DNA of 64,000 nucleotides from Streptomyces verrucosisporus (GCF_017114865.1 NZ_JADEYH010000021.1:42705-106704), one strand, 5' to 3'. Shown: positions 39,459-48,016, counted from the stretch's first letter. Program-made: numbers and translations. Notes: a model not told the origin generated them from the letters alone.

Positions 39459-40208
39459 CTACCGCGCCCTTGCCGCCCGTTCCCCGGGCCGCTCGGCGGA
39501 GAACAGCAGCCGGTAGCGCGCCACATCACTGCTCACCAGCCCGGGGAAGTTCCGCACCCGCTCCCACAGCGGCGACGGCGTACCGATCCCCTCGCCCGGC
39601 GCCTCCAGAGCGTCGATGTGCGCCTGCTCGCTCTCCCACTCCGCGTAGTTGATCACACGCGTGCCGTCCGTGCTCAGGTGGAAGTGGGCCGCGATGCCGC
39701 CGGGCGGCAGGCTCCCGTCGGCCCCGTCGTCCTCGATCGCGGCGGCGACGGCGTCCACCCACGCCCGCTGCCGTGCCTCGTCGGGTCCCTCGAACTCCAC
39801 CTCCACGACCACCACGCACCCCGGCTCGGGCCGCCGTCCCTCCCGCGCCCCGTCGGGCCCCTCCGGCAGGCTGCGGTGGCGCCGGGTGCGCGCCAGGCGC
39901 AGCCGCTCGATCCCCGGCACCGCTTCGTCTATCTCGTCGTTGCGCTCCTGGCGGTGGGTGCGCACGTACTCCTCGTACGCCTTCTCGTCCTTCCACTGGG
40001 AGTAGTGCAGCAGCGTCCGGCCGTCGGCCCCGGCGTAGACGCCGTACGACAGGATGTCCGGCGTCGGCCACTCCCGCCCGCCCCAGGTGGCGGCGATGGC
40101 GTCCGCGGCGGCCCGCTGCCGCTCGGGCGTGCCGACGTCCCAGGCGCTGATGAGGACGGCGCCTGCGTCGGGGCGGGCGGGGTCGGGGTGCACGGGCGTC
40201 GCGGACAT
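39459..40208 (-). CDS. Antibiotic biosynthesis monooxygenase (double ABM domain)
   Basis: A 249-residue soluble protein with two ferredoxin-like ABM domains. The first has TWGGREWPTPDILSYGVYAG and LLHYSQWKDEKAYEEY; the second has AAHFHLSTDGTRVINYAEW and SEQAHIDALEA. Such enzymes oxidise quinone-like substrates with no cofactor. GAGGAGG lies seven bases before the ATG. A SoxR-like box stands 57-74 bp upstream, which would make it inducible by redox-active compounds; see findings. Confidence 0.9.
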   Translation of the reverse strand: MSATPVHPDPARPDAGAVLISAWDVGTPERQRAAADAIAATWGGREWPTPDILSYGVYAGADGRTLLHYSQWKDEKAYEEYVRTHRQERNDEIDEAVPGIERLRLARTRRHRSLPEGPDGAREGRRPEPGCVVVVEVEFEGPDEARQRAWVDAVAAAIEDDGADGSLPPGGIAAHFHLSTDGTRVINYAEWESEQAHIDALEAPGEGIGTPSPLWERVRNFPGLVSSDVARYRLLFSAERPGERAARAR

Positions 40209-40264
40209 GGGTGTGCCTCCTCGTCGGCCGGGGTGTTCCCTCGCTTCGCGGAACCACACTCACA

Positions 40265-40282
40265 CCTCAAGTCGCCTTGAAG
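40265..40282 (-). promoter_or_regulatory. SoxR-like (MerR-family) operator in the monooxygenase promoter
   Basis: On the minus strand the 18 bp read CTTCAAGGCGACTTGAGG; 14 of 18 positions match the known SoxR site CCTCAAGTTAACTTGAGG, including an intact ACTTGAGG half. A TTGACT hexamer at 40281-40286, overlapping the stop of the WYL gene, may be the -35 with the dyad in the promoter spacer, as in MerR-type promoters. Confidence 0.55.
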
Positions 40283-41254
40283 TCAAGGAGCTTGAGGACC
40301 GTCCGCGGCGGCCCGGTAGCGGTCGGCGAGAGTGCGCAGCAGATCCCGCAGCTCGGGCGGGCCCAGCACGGTGAACGGCAGATCCAGGGTGCCCAGGAAC
40401 GCGGCGAGGTTGTGGAGGGAGTCGCCCCCGGTCTCCAGCACGCATCCGCCCCGGCCGTCGTCGGTCAGCAGCCCGGCCGTCGGCACGATCCGCTCGCCCG
40501 CCTCCGCCGGGGACGCGTGCAGCCGTACGCGGGCCTGGTACCGCCACGCCGCCGAGCCCGTCCCGCGCAGCACATGCTCGACGGCGTCGCCGCCCGGCGG
40601 CTCCCGTGGCGTGAAACGGGGACCGTTCGGGGTGCGGAGGCGGACGCGGTCGGCGCGGAAGCTGCGCCAGTCGCCGCGGCCGTCGTCCCAGGCCAGCAGA
40701 TACCAGCGGCGCCCGGTGTGGACCAGGCGGTGCGGCTCGACGGTGCGCACGCTCCCGGTCCCGTCGTGGGCGATGTAGTCGAAGCGCAGCCGCTCCCGGT
40801 CGCGTACGGCGGCGGCGATCGCGGTCAGCACCCCGGGGTCCACGGTCGGCCCCTGCCGGCCGCCCACCGAGACCGTGGCGGCGCGCAGCGCGTCGAGCCG
40901 GTGGCGCAGCCGGGAGGGCAGAAGCTGCCGCAGCTTGGTCAGGGCGCGCAGCGAGGTCTCCTCGATGCCGGTCACCGAGCCGGCCGCGGCGGCCTGCAGG
41001 CCGACGGCCACGGCGACGGCCTCCTCGTCGTCCAGCAGCAGCGGCGGCAGCGCCGCCCCGGCACCCAGCCGGTAGCCGCCCAAGGTGCCGGTGGCGGAGT
41101 GGATCCCGTAGCCCAGGGCGCGCAGCCGTCCGATGTCGTTGCGGACGGTCCGGGGCGTCACCGAGAGCCGCTCGGCCAGCTCGGCGCCGGACCAGTCGGG
41201 GCGGGACTGGAGCAGCGAGAGCAGGCGCAGCAGTCGTGCGGAGGTCTCCAGCAT
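40283..41254 (-). CDS. WYL-domain transcription regulator (YafY-like)
   Basis: A 323-residue regulator. The first 60 residues are a DeoR-type winged helix (LLRLLSLLQSRPDWSGAELA, then LSVTPRTVRNDIGRLR). The WYL domain (about 140-220) shows FDYIAHDGTG, HTGRRWYLLAWDD and RSFRADRV; the C-terminal WCX region follows. WYL domains sense nucleic acids or nucleotides. It is divergent from the epoxide hydrolase gene by 63 bp, so that gene is the likely target. Confidence 0.92.
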   Translation of the reverse strand: MLETSARLLRLLSLLQSRPDWSGAELAERLSVTPRTVRNDIGRLRALGYGIHSATGTLGGYRLGAGAALPPLLLDDEEAVAVAVGLQAAAAGSVTGIEETSLRALTKLRQLLPSRLRHRLDALRAATVSVGGRQGPTVDPGVLTAIAAAVRDRERLRFDYIAHDGTGSVRTVEPHRLVHTGRRWYLLAWDDGRGDWRSFRADRVRLRTPNGPRFTPREPPGGDAVEHVLRGTGSAAWRYQARVRLHASPAEAGERIVPTAGLLTDDGRGGCVLETGGDSLHNLAAFLGTLDLPFTVLGPPELRDLLRTLADRYRAAADGPQAP

Positions 41255-41317
41255 CCCCTCATTCTGCCGTCGGCCTGAGGAAAGAACCGTTCCTCATGCC
41301 CTCCTAGCGTCGTCCCC

Positions 41318-42514
41318 ATGAAGCAGCAGACCGCGGGAAACACCGCGCCCGCCGAGAACACCGTCCCCGCCGCCGTCCGCCCGTTCCGCGTCGAGGTCCC
41401 CGAGGCCGAACTGGCCGACCTGCGCGAGAGGCTGGCCCGTACGCGCTGGCCGGCCGAGTCGCCCGAGCCCGGCTGGGAGCGGGGCGTGCCCCTGGCGTAC
41501 CTGCGGGAGCTGGCCGAGTACTGGCGCACCTCCTACGACTGGCGCGCGCAGGAGGCCCGGCTGAACGCCGTCCCGCAGTTCACCACCACCGTCGACGGGC
41601 AGACCCTCCACTTCCTTCACCGGCGCTCGCCCGAACCGGACGCCCTGCCGCTGCTGCTGTGCCACGGCTGGCCCGGATCGCCGGTGGACTTCCTCCTGGT
41701 CGCCGACGCCCTGGCCGACCCCCGCGCCCACGGCGGCGACCCGGCCGACGCCTTCCACGTGATCGCCCCCTCCACCCCCGGCTTCGGCTTCTCCACCCCC
41801 CTGGCGGGCCCCGGCTGGGGCGTCATGCGCACGGCCGCCGCCTTCGCGGGGCTGATGCGCCGCCTCGGCCACGACCGCTACGGCGTCCACGGCTTCGATG
41901 TCGGCGGCGGCATCGCGGACACCGTGCGGCGGCTGGATCCCGGGCACGTCGCCGGCCTGCACCTGGCCATGGCGGGCACGGACGACATGGTGCCGGTGCT
42001 CTCGGCGGCCGGGACGGTGGCCGTACGGCCCGGACCCGCCTTCGGGGAGGACGCGATGGGCTCGTACCGGATCCAGTCCACCCGCCCGCAGACCCTCGGC
42101 TACGGCCTCACCGACTCGCCGGTCGCGCAACTCGCCTGGATCACCGAGAAGTTCCACGAGTGGACCGACCCGGCCGCCGAACTCCCCGAGGACGCCGTCG
42201 ACCGCGACCTGCTCCTGACGAAGGTGACGCTGTACTGGCTCGGCCGACTGGGCGCCTCCACGGCCCACTTCACCTACGAGACGCGCCGCGAGATGGCACG
42301 CCTCGCCCGGGAGCGCCCGGCGGGCGAGCCGGTCACCGGCATCCCCCTCGGCGTCGCGGAGTTCGCCTCACACCCGGGGTTGCGCGCCCTGGCCGACCCC
42401 GACGGCGCCGTCGCCCACTGGAGCGCCTTCGAGCGGGGCGGCCACTTCCCCGCCCTGGAGCAGCCCGCCCTCCTCACCGGCGATCTGCGCGCCTTCTTCC
42501 GCCCGCTGCGCTGA
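41318..42514 (+). CDS. Epoxide hydrolase, EHN-domain alpha/beta hydrolase
   Basis: A 398-residue enzyme with the epoxide hydrolase N-terminal domain (VPEAELADLRERLARTRWP) and an alpha/beta hydrolase fold. The oxyanion motif is CHGWPGSPVDF; the nucleophile is the Asp of GFDVGGGIAD; the catalytic His is in GGHFPALEQP. It would open epoxides to diols and perhaps detoxify or tailor metabolites. It is driven from the 63-bp space shared with the WYL regulator. Confidence 0.93.
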   Translation: MKQQTAGNTAPAENTVPAAVRPFRVEVPEAELADLRERLARTRWPAESPEPGWERGVPLAYLRELAEYWRTSYDWRAQEARLNAVPQFTTTVDGQTLHFLHRRSPEPDALPLLLCHGWPGSPVDFLLVADALADPRAHGGDPADAFHVIAPSTPGFGFSTPLAGPGWGVMRTAAAFAGLMRRLGHDRYGVHGFDVGGGIADTVRRLDPGHVAGLHLAMAGTDDMVPVLSAAGTVAVRPGPAFGEDAMGSYRIQSTRPQTLGYGLTDSPVAQLAWITEKFHEWTDPAAELPEDAVDRDLLLTKVTLYWLGRLGASTAHFTYETRREMARLARERPAGEPVTGIPLGVAEFASHPGLRALADPDGAVAHWSAFERGGHFPALEQPALLTGDLRAFFRPLR

Positions 42515-42571
42515 CGCCCGTCCGTGACCGGCCGCCCGTTCGCCGACGGGCGCGAACGGCCCGCCGCCGGA

Positions 42572-43060
42572 TCAGGCGGGCAGCCGCTCCTCGATCGCGG
42601 CGACGACATCCGCCGCCTCCGGCTCGGTGCGCGGACGGAACCGGGCCACGGGGGTGCCGTCCGCCGCGACCAGGAACTTCTCGAAGTTCCACTGCACGTC
42701 CCCGGCCTGCCCCTCGGCGTCGGCCAGCTTCGTCAGCTCGGCGTAGAGCGGGTGCCGGCCGTCCCCGTTGACCTCGGTCTTCTCCAGCAGCGGGAAGGTG
42801 ACGCCGTAGGTGGCCGAGCAGAACGTGCCGATCTCCTCGGCGGTGCCGGGCTCCTGGCCCATGAACTGGTTGCACGGCACGCCGACCACGGTGAACCCGC
42901 GGTCGGCGTACTCCTTCTGCAACCGCTCCAGGCCCTCGTACTGCGGGGTCAGCCCGCACTTGGACGCGACGTTGACGACCAGCAGCACCTTGCCCCGGTG
43001 CTCGCCGAGGGTGGTGGGCTCGCCGGTCAGGGTGCGAAGGGGGATGTCGTAGAGGCTCAT
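42572..43060 (-). CDS. Glutathione peroxidase family protein (thiol peroxidase)
   Basis: A 162-residue protein with VNVASKCGLTPQY, where Cys35 replaces selenocysteine, then VGVPCNQFMGQEPG and QWNFEKFLV, which give the Gln and Trp of the active site. A second cysteine in PCNQF is the likely resolving residue, so thioredoxin or mycothiol rather than glutathione is the probable reductant in Streptomyces. It reduces peroxides in the cytoplasm. The frame is complete and of normal length. Confidence 0.94.
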   Translation of the reverse strand: MSLYDIPLRTLTGEPTTLGEHRGKVLLVVNVASKCGLTPQYEGLERLQKEYADRGFTVVGVPCNQFMGQEPGTAEEIGTFCSATYGVTFPLLEKTEVNGDGRHPLYAELTKLADAEGQAGDVQWNFEKFLVAADGTPVARFRPRTEPEAADVVAAIEERLPA

Positions 43061-43070
43061 GGGCCCTTGT

Positions 43071-43307
43071 CTAGCAGAGTTCGCGCCCGCGCCCGCCGTG
43101 AGCCTTCACACCACCCAGGAACGTTTCCCACGCCCCCGCCGGAAACCTCAGCACGGGCCCGCCCGCCCCCTTGCTGTCCCGCACGGCGGTCTGGTCGGTG
43201 AGGAAAGCGATCTCGACACACTCCAGTCCCTGCCCGCCGCTGTGGCTGGACTTGAACCAGTGCGCGGACTCGAGTTCGTCGGCGCGATGGTGCTGAGTGG
43301 AAGGCAT
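43071..43307 (-). CDS. DUF397 protein
   Basis: A 78-residue protein of the DUF397 type: WFKSSHSGGQGLECVEIAF, then VRDSKGAGGPVLRFPAGAWETFL. DUF397 proteins are encoded beside XRE regulators in streptomycetes, by the thousands, and the pairs behave like toxin-antitoxin or regulator-partner units (BldB and WhiJ systems are related). The ATG at 43307 was chosen since GGGAG lies five bases before it. It overlaps the regulator stop. Confidence 0.92.
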   Translation of the reverse strand: MPSTQHHRADELESAHWFKSSHSGGQGLECVEIAFLTDQTAVRDSKGAGGPVLRFPAGAWETFLGGVKAHGGRGRELC

Positions 43308-44149
43308 CACAACTCCCTGCGTAGCTTGTCAAGCATGGTCATGGAGGCGTCCGGTTCCAGCGCCCGCTGCTGGAGATCGGCGAAAGCTCGGCGGTACTGC
43401 TCGACCTCCGCGTCCTTCTCCAGGTAGAGGGAGACCGTCAGGCTCTCCTGGTAGACCACGTCCAGGGACGGGTCCGCGCCCACCAGAATGAGGAACGTAC
43501 TCATGGCGGAGGACAGGTGTCCCTCGTCGAACGGCAGGATTCGCAGGTCGATGTTGGGCTGTCGAGCGCAGTCGATCAGATGCGCCAGTTGCTCTCTGCG
43601 GGCGTCGGGAGGACCCGCGCGGCGGACGACGGACTCGTCCAGGACAACCCTCAGTTCCATCGGGTCGGGCCGGGAGAGGATCTCCTGCCGCTTCATGCGG
43701 ACATCGAGGTTGGTCTGGAGTTGCTCCTCTGGGAGAGCCGCCAGGTCCGTGCGGTGTAGCGCTTCGGCATAACGGCGGGTTTGGAGGAGGCCGGGGACGT
43801 AGACGGTCGAGAAGTGGTCCTCCCTGACGGACTCGTTCTCCAACGTCAGCAGCAGGTTCATCCGGCTGGGGATGGCTTCGAGGTACGACTGCCACCAGCC
43901 CTCGGTCCTGGCGTTCTTGGCGAGGTCCACGAGGTGGGACCGTTCCTCGTCCGATGCCCCATACGCGCGGCACAGGGCGTCGACGAAGGCCCACTTGATC
44001 GAGCCTTCCTTGGTCTCGTACCGGCTGACCGTCGCCTTGGAGAGACCGACCAGCTCACCGGCTTCTTCCAGCGACAGCCCCTTCTGCTTGCGCAACCTGC
44101 GCAGGTTGGCGCCGAGTTGCCTGCGTCGCGTCGTCGGTCCTGCTGCCAT
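43307..44149 (-). CDS. XRE-family regulator with DUF5753 domain (WhiJ-like)
   Basis: A 280-residue regulator. Residues 8-65 form the helix-turn-helix (LGANLRRLRKQKGLSLEEA, then GLSKATVSRYETKEG). Residues 85-275 are DUF5753 (TVYVPGLLQTRRYAEALHR, VRMKRQEIL, LPFDEGHLSSAMSTFLIL). It is paired with the DUF397 protein downstream and divergent from an anti-sigma-like ATPase, the classic WhiJ-type arrangement. The palindrome CTCTCGTGAGAG in the shared promoter region may be its operator. Confidence 0.93.
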   Translation of the reverse strand: MAAGPTTRRRQLGANLRRLRKQKGLSLEEAGELVGLSKATVSRYETKEGSIKWAFVDALCRAYGASDEERSHLVDLAKNARTEGWWQSYLEAIPSRMNLLLTLENESVREDHFSTVYVPGLLQTRRYAEALHRTDLAALPEEQLQTNLDVRMKRQEILSRPDPMELRVVLDESVVRRAGPPDARREQLAHLIDCARQPNIDLRILPFDEGHLSSAMSTFLILVGADPSLDVVYQESLTVSLYLEKDAEVEQYRRAFADLQQRALEPDASMTMLDKLRREL

Positions 44150-44259
44150 GACCGGCCGAGCCTCCCTTCGAACCGATGTCAGATGCCCGCCCGCCCCGGT
44201 GCGTCGCGAAGTCATCGCTGACCAAAGGTAGTTCACAAGCGGGTAGATGACGTTTCATT

Positions 44260-44271
44260 CTCTCGTGAGAG
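44260..44271. promoter_or_regulatory. Palindrome CTCTCGTGAGAG in divergent promoter region
   Basis: A perfect 12-bp palindrome between the XRE gene and the ATPase gene, with a second half-site ACTCTCACG at about 44299-44307 next to a CATACT -10-like hexamer. Its position fits autoregulation and control of the ATPase gene by the XRE protein. Confidence 0.5.
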
Positions 44272-44380
44272 TTACACAGCGATAGTTTCTGTGCCATACT
44301 CTCACGTGCATCGTCACTCAAAGCGTTCGCCTGAACACGCCCAAGGCAAGGCGGAGCCCGAGTTCGAAAGGACGGCGCCC

Positions 44381-45031
44381 ATGCGTCCCAGCCACTGTCT
44401 GTCGAGGAAGCGATGGGAGATCCCCTTCCTGGCCGAACCGGAGGGGGTGTCCACGTTGCGGCGTGCCGTACGAAAGCACCTGACGCTCTGGGGACTTCAC
44501 GAAGCCGTCGACCCGGCTCAGCTCTGCGTCAGCGAGCTCGTCGCGAACGTCATCAGGCACGTCGGAACGGGTACGCCGGTCACCCTCGCTGTTTCGATGA
44601 ACCGGACACGTCTCCGCATCGAGCTGACCGACCCGGACATCAGGGCGCTTCCCACTCTCCTCAGCCCGTCGGGTGAGCAGGAAACGGGCCGGGGGCTGGC
44701 GTTGCTCGACGCCCTGGCTGCCGGGTGGGGCGTCATCCTGCGCGAGGAAGCCAAGGTGACCTGGTGCGAGCTGGAAACCGACCTCACCGCTCCGAACGGC
44801 CACTCCGGCGGTAAGCGCGTCACCCGGGCCGAGGCGCTGCTGACCCTCTACGCCGACCGGAACGGCACGTTCGAATGTGCGGCAGACATCGCCAACGAGG
44901 AGAACGCCGTCTACCTGATCGCCGATGTCCTCCACTGGCTGAGCGCCCACGGCCACGACCCGGACACCGCACTCGACCACGCACAGACGCGCTTCGAGGC
45001 GATGGCGGTGGAGACCAGCCAGTGGAACTGA
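44381..45031 (+). CDS. Anti-sigma-like ATP-binding protein with extra C-terminal domain
   Basis: A 216-residue protein. Residues 20-140 are a HATPase_c_2 (RsbW/SpoIIAB-like) fold: LCVSELVANVIRHVGTGTP (N box), LTDPDIRALP and ETGRGLALLDALAAGWGV (G boxes). The last 75 residues (RAEALLTLYADRNGTFECAA and on) form a helical extension that I do not recognise and that most stand-alone members lack. It may bind a sigma factor or the XRE/DUF397 pair. AAAGGA lies nine bases before the ATG. It overlaps the next gene by ten bases. Confidence 0.85.
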   Translation: MRPSHCLSRKRWEIPFLAEPEGVSTLRRAVRKHLTLWGLHEAVDPAQLCVSELVANVIRHVGTGTPVTLAVSMNRTRLRIELTDPDIRALPTLLSPSGEQETGRGLALLDALAAGWGVILREEAKVTWCELETDLTAPNGHSGGKRVTRAEALLTLYADRNGTFECAADIANEENAVYLIADVLHWLSAHGHDPDTALDHAQTRFEAMAVETSQWN

Positions 45032-45591
45032 CGGACGAGGCGCTTTCGGATGTCGTGGCGGACTTGGGGGGAGTCGACCCGGGGCAGTGGGACTCGAGCG
45101 ACCTTGTCTTCCTCGTCATGACAGCCCAGAGCAACGGCCTTCTGGACGGCGTCGTCGTTCAGGAGTTGATCCCCCTGAGCCGGCGAGATGACAGTTTCCT
45201 GGTTACTGTCATGATCACCGAACGCATCACCGTCTCCTCCGCTCCCGTCCACTGGAGGGAGGTAGCCCCTGCTCCGGACCTCAGGGGGAGCCGCGCAGTG
45301 CGGCAGCTCTTAGAGCGAATTGACCGGATTGCGGCAGATCTCCGCGAGGGCTTCGCCACCGATGCCGTACTCAGAGATTCGACAGGACTCGCACGCCTTG
45401 ATGAGTTGGTACGTGCGGCGAGATTCCTTGAGGTCCGTTGGGAGGAAGAGTCTCAGCGGTTCCAAGACGGCGAAGGGAACATCGCGGACAGCGAACTGCG
45501 AGGGTACGACCAACTGAGGTGCACCCGCGCCTTCGAAGCATGGGAGATCGCAAACTCCCTGGCTTCTTGCCCAAGGCTGAGGGTTGACTGA
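45022..45591 (+). CDS. Unrecognised protein coupled to the anti-sigma-like ATPase
   Basis: A 189-residue acidic soluble protein of no family I know. Predicted mostly helical in its second half (RGSRAVRQLLERIDRIAADL and LARLDELVRAARFLEVRWEE); the first part resembles a short strand-helix domain (SDLVFLVMTAQSNGLLDGVV). No catalytic motif, signal peptide or membrane helix is seen. Translation starts at a GTG inside the ATPase gene, so the two proteins are coupled. GC drops toward its 3' end, where the next, foreign-looking gene begins. Confidence 0.7.
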   Translation: MELTDEALSDVVADLGGVDPGQWDSSDLVFLVMTAQSNGLLDGVVVQELIPLSRRDDSFLVTVMITERITVSSAPVHWREVAPAPDLRGSRAVRQLLERIDRIAADLREGFATDAVLRDSTGLARLDELVRAARFLEVRWEEESQRFQDGEGNIADSELRGYDQLRCTRAFEAWEIANSLASCPRLRVD

Positions 45592-45663
45592 GCGCGCCTC
45601 CCCCTCGCGATGATGTGTGCTTCCTGTGTGCCTAGGTGAACGTGAGGCTGCCAGTATCCGCGC

Positions 45664-46791
45664 ATGGACATACGGCAGTTGCTCATACAGATCGCGGAGC
45701 GGTACGACCGGACCGCCGGGACAGGCAAGGACGTTCCAGGGCAGCAGCTTTTGCGCAAGGTCAGCAAGATGGAAATGAAGCTCCCTCGTGGGCTCAGAGT
45801 GGAAGGAAACGGGGGGAAGGGAACCGCCGCCCGTTCGCCGTGGATTGGTGTCTTTGACCCTGGAGTCAGTGATGACTCTAGAGAAGGCCTCTATTTGGCG
45901 TACATCTATTCTTCCGACATGGAGTCTGTGTCACTGACGCTCCAGCAGGGGATCGAGAAACTTGCGGAATCGGAGAGAGATGGTAGCAAGTTGGGGAGAG
46001 GGGGTAAGTTGCGTGAAGCGGTGAGCGATAGGGCTCACCAGATTCGTGCCCTCATCCCCGTAGACATCATTGCAGGCTGGGATCCATGTATTGACCTGAA
46101 GGCCAGATCCGAGGATTGGCGTCCACGGGCCTATGAAGCTGGAAACGTGCTGGCGCGCAGATACCGCATACTGGAAATGCCGGAGGAAGAGGTTTTGCGT
46201 GGTGATCTCTGGCGCGCTGCCGAGATTCTTCGCTACGCGGCAAGCATCGAACGGGATCTCTGGCGCCATCGAGAGCCAGAGCGGCTACATGTCAGCTACC
46301 AGGGGAAACCGAGGCATGATCCTGCCGTGGAAAAGGAAGGGCTTGAAGGCTTCAAGCCCAAGGATAGCGGTTCTTACGTGGTAGAGATCAAGAGGCGCGT
46401 GCAATATAGAAGCAGGAGCCACGAGGAGCTTATTAATGGCTTCGCGCTCTACATTGAGAGGCGCGGATTTACGCCTGTAACTGTGGGAATGCATCCACGT
46501 GACCTTGTCTTGAGGAAGTTGGGTCAAGAGTGGCTGGTTGAGGCCAAGGTGGTTAAGGATGGAAACCCGACGAAGGCAGTCAGGGAGGCGGTAGGGCAAA
46601 TCCTTGAGTACAGATACTTCCTCCACTCTAAGAAAGAGGGAGGACTTGGTTTGGTTGGACTTTTCACCGAGGATATCGGCGTGTTCGCCGAGTATATGGA
46701 AAGTCAAGGGATCGCGTCCATATGGAGGACCGCTGACGGTGCTTGGGAAGGGTCAGTTCTGGCGCATAAATGGGGACTGACTGAAATTTAA
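45664..46791 (+). CDS. MrcB-domain (DUF3578) protein with PD-(D/E)XK nuclease end
   Basis: A 375-residue protein. Residues 50-185 match the MrcB N-terminal domain (DUF3578): SPWIGVFDPGVSDDSREGLY, then LTLQQGIEKLAE; in other proteins this domain binds modified DNA. Residues 245-350 look like a PD-(D/E)XK nuclease: RDLVL (Asp 280), WLVEAKVV (Glu 293, Lys 295) and a helix AVGQILEYRYF. Together this is a likely modification-dependent restriction enzyme. Codon use is much poorer in GC than in all neighbours, with many A/T third positions, so it is probably acquired. The start at 45664 is ATG; no strong ribosome-binding site is seen. Confidence 0.75.
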   Translation: MDIRQLLIQIAERYDRTAGTGKDVPGQQLLRKVSKMEMKLPRGLRVEGNGGKGTAARSPWIGVFDPGVSDDSREGLYLAYIYSSDMESVSLTLQQGIEKLAESERDGSKLGRGGKLREAVSDRAHQIRALIPVDIIAGWDPCIDLKARSEDWRPRAYEAGNVLARRYRILEMPEEEVLRGDLWRAAEILRYAASIERDLWRHREPERLHVSYQGKPRHDPAVEKEGLEGFKPKDSGSYVVEIKRRVQYRSRSHEELINGFALYIERRGFTPVTVGMHPRDLVLRKLGQEWLVEAKVVKDGNPTKAVREAVGQILEYRYFLHSKKEGGLGLVGLFTEDIGVFAEYMESQGIASIWRTADGAWEGSVLAHKWGLTEI

Positions 46792-46885
46792 ATTCAATTT
46801 TTTCCTGGGCGTGTAGAGGCCCTTGCGTAGAAGGTATCGCTCAGCACTGGTTGTCACAGACTCGGGAGCCTTGCGGCCGGACCGG

Positions 46886-47752
46886 TCAGGGGCGGCGGCG
46901 GAAGAGGAGGTCGTGGACGATGTGGCCCTTGTCCAGGCCCTGCTGCTCGAAGCGGGTCAGCGGGCGGAAGTCGGGGCGCGGCGCGAAGCCGCCGTCGGCT
47001 TGGGTGTTCTCCAGGGCCGGGCAGTCGGTGAGCACCTGGAGCATCTGCTCGGCGTACGGCTCCCAGTCGGTGGCGCAGTGCAGCAGCCCGCCCGGACGCA
47101 GCCGGGCGGCGGCCAGCTCCACGAACTCCGGCTGGACGATGCGGCGCTTGTGGTGGCGCTTCTTGGGCCACGGGTCCGGGAAGAAGACGCGGATCCCGGC
47201 GAGGGAGCCGGGGGCGAGCATCTCGCGCAGCAGGATGATCGCGTCGCCGTTGGCGACCCGGACGTTGGACAGTCCCCGCCGTTCGGCCTGCCCCAGCAGG
47301 TTGCCCTGGCCGGGGGTGTGGACGTCGGCGGCGAGGATGCCGGTGGCGGGGTCGTCGGCGGCCATCCGCACGGTGGCCTCGCCCATGCCGAAACCGATCT
47401 CCAGGATCACGGGCGAGCCGGGCGGGAGGGTGTCGAAGAGCTCGTCGAGTTCGAGGCGGCGGTCGCCGTCGATCTCCACACCCCACTTGGGCCACAGCCG
47501 CAGCAGCGCGTCACGCTGGGCGGCGGTGACGCGGCTGCGGCGCGGCTGGAAGCTGCGGATGCGGCGCTCGTGGCGGTCCCCGACGGGGTTGGCGGAGGGG
47601 CCGGTGCCGTCGGGGAACATGGCGCCGGGCGCGCTGTGCGCGCTCCGGCCGTCCCGCGCGGGGGCCGCGAGCGCTCCGCGCGCTCCGGGGTGCGTTTCGG
47701 GCGTCTCGGTCGCTTCCGCCGCTTCGGCGGGCTGGGGATTCTTCTCGGACAC
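46886..47752 (-). CDS. trmB: tRNA (guanine-N7)-methyltransferase TrmB
   Basis: A 288-residue SAM methyltransferase that makes m7G46 in tRNA. The motifs LEIGFGMGEATVRMA (SAM site), ADVHTPGQGNLL and VFFPDPWPKKRHHKRRI (catalytic, substrate-binding) are intact. The first 60 residues are a Pro/Ala/Glu-rich extension common to streptomycete TrmB. The GTG start is at 47752. Its 3' end converges on the low-GC nuclease gene. Confidence 0.94.
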   Translation of the reverse strand: MSEKNPQPAEAAEATETPETHPGARGALAAPARDGRSAHSAPGAMFPDGTGPSANPVGDRHERRIRSFQPRRSRVTAAQRDALLRLWPKWGVEIDGDRRLELDELFDTLPPGSPVILEIGFGMGEATVRMAADDPATGILAADVHTPGQGNLLGQAERRGLSNVRVANGDAIILLREMLAPGSLAGIRVFFPDPWPKKRHHKRRIVQPEFVELAAARLRPGGLLHCATDWEPYAEQMLQVLTDCPALENTQADGGFAPRPDFRPLTRFEQQGLDKGHIVHDLLFRRRP

Positions 47753-48016
47753 AGTGCGTACGAGTCTACGGCCGCCCGGCGCGGACCTGGCCGACCGCGG
47801 GACGGCCGGCCGCGGGATCCGCGTCGGACCCGCCTGCCAGGAGGGCGCGAGGCGGCCCGGGGGGTGGGCCGGGCACGGTGTCCGGGCAGGAGGGTGACCG
47901 TTTCGCGGGACCGGGGTCCCGGAACGCGGACGATCTCCGGGGCGCCAGGGGGTGGGTGGAGGCTGACGCCGTGTGGGATCGTGTGCCTCTCAGGGCCGGT
48001 ACGAGGAGGCGGACGG

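Noticed and set aside
46786..46885. Attachment site flanking the low-GC nuclease gene
   Set aside because: No direct repeat could be matched with the left flank at 45592-45663.
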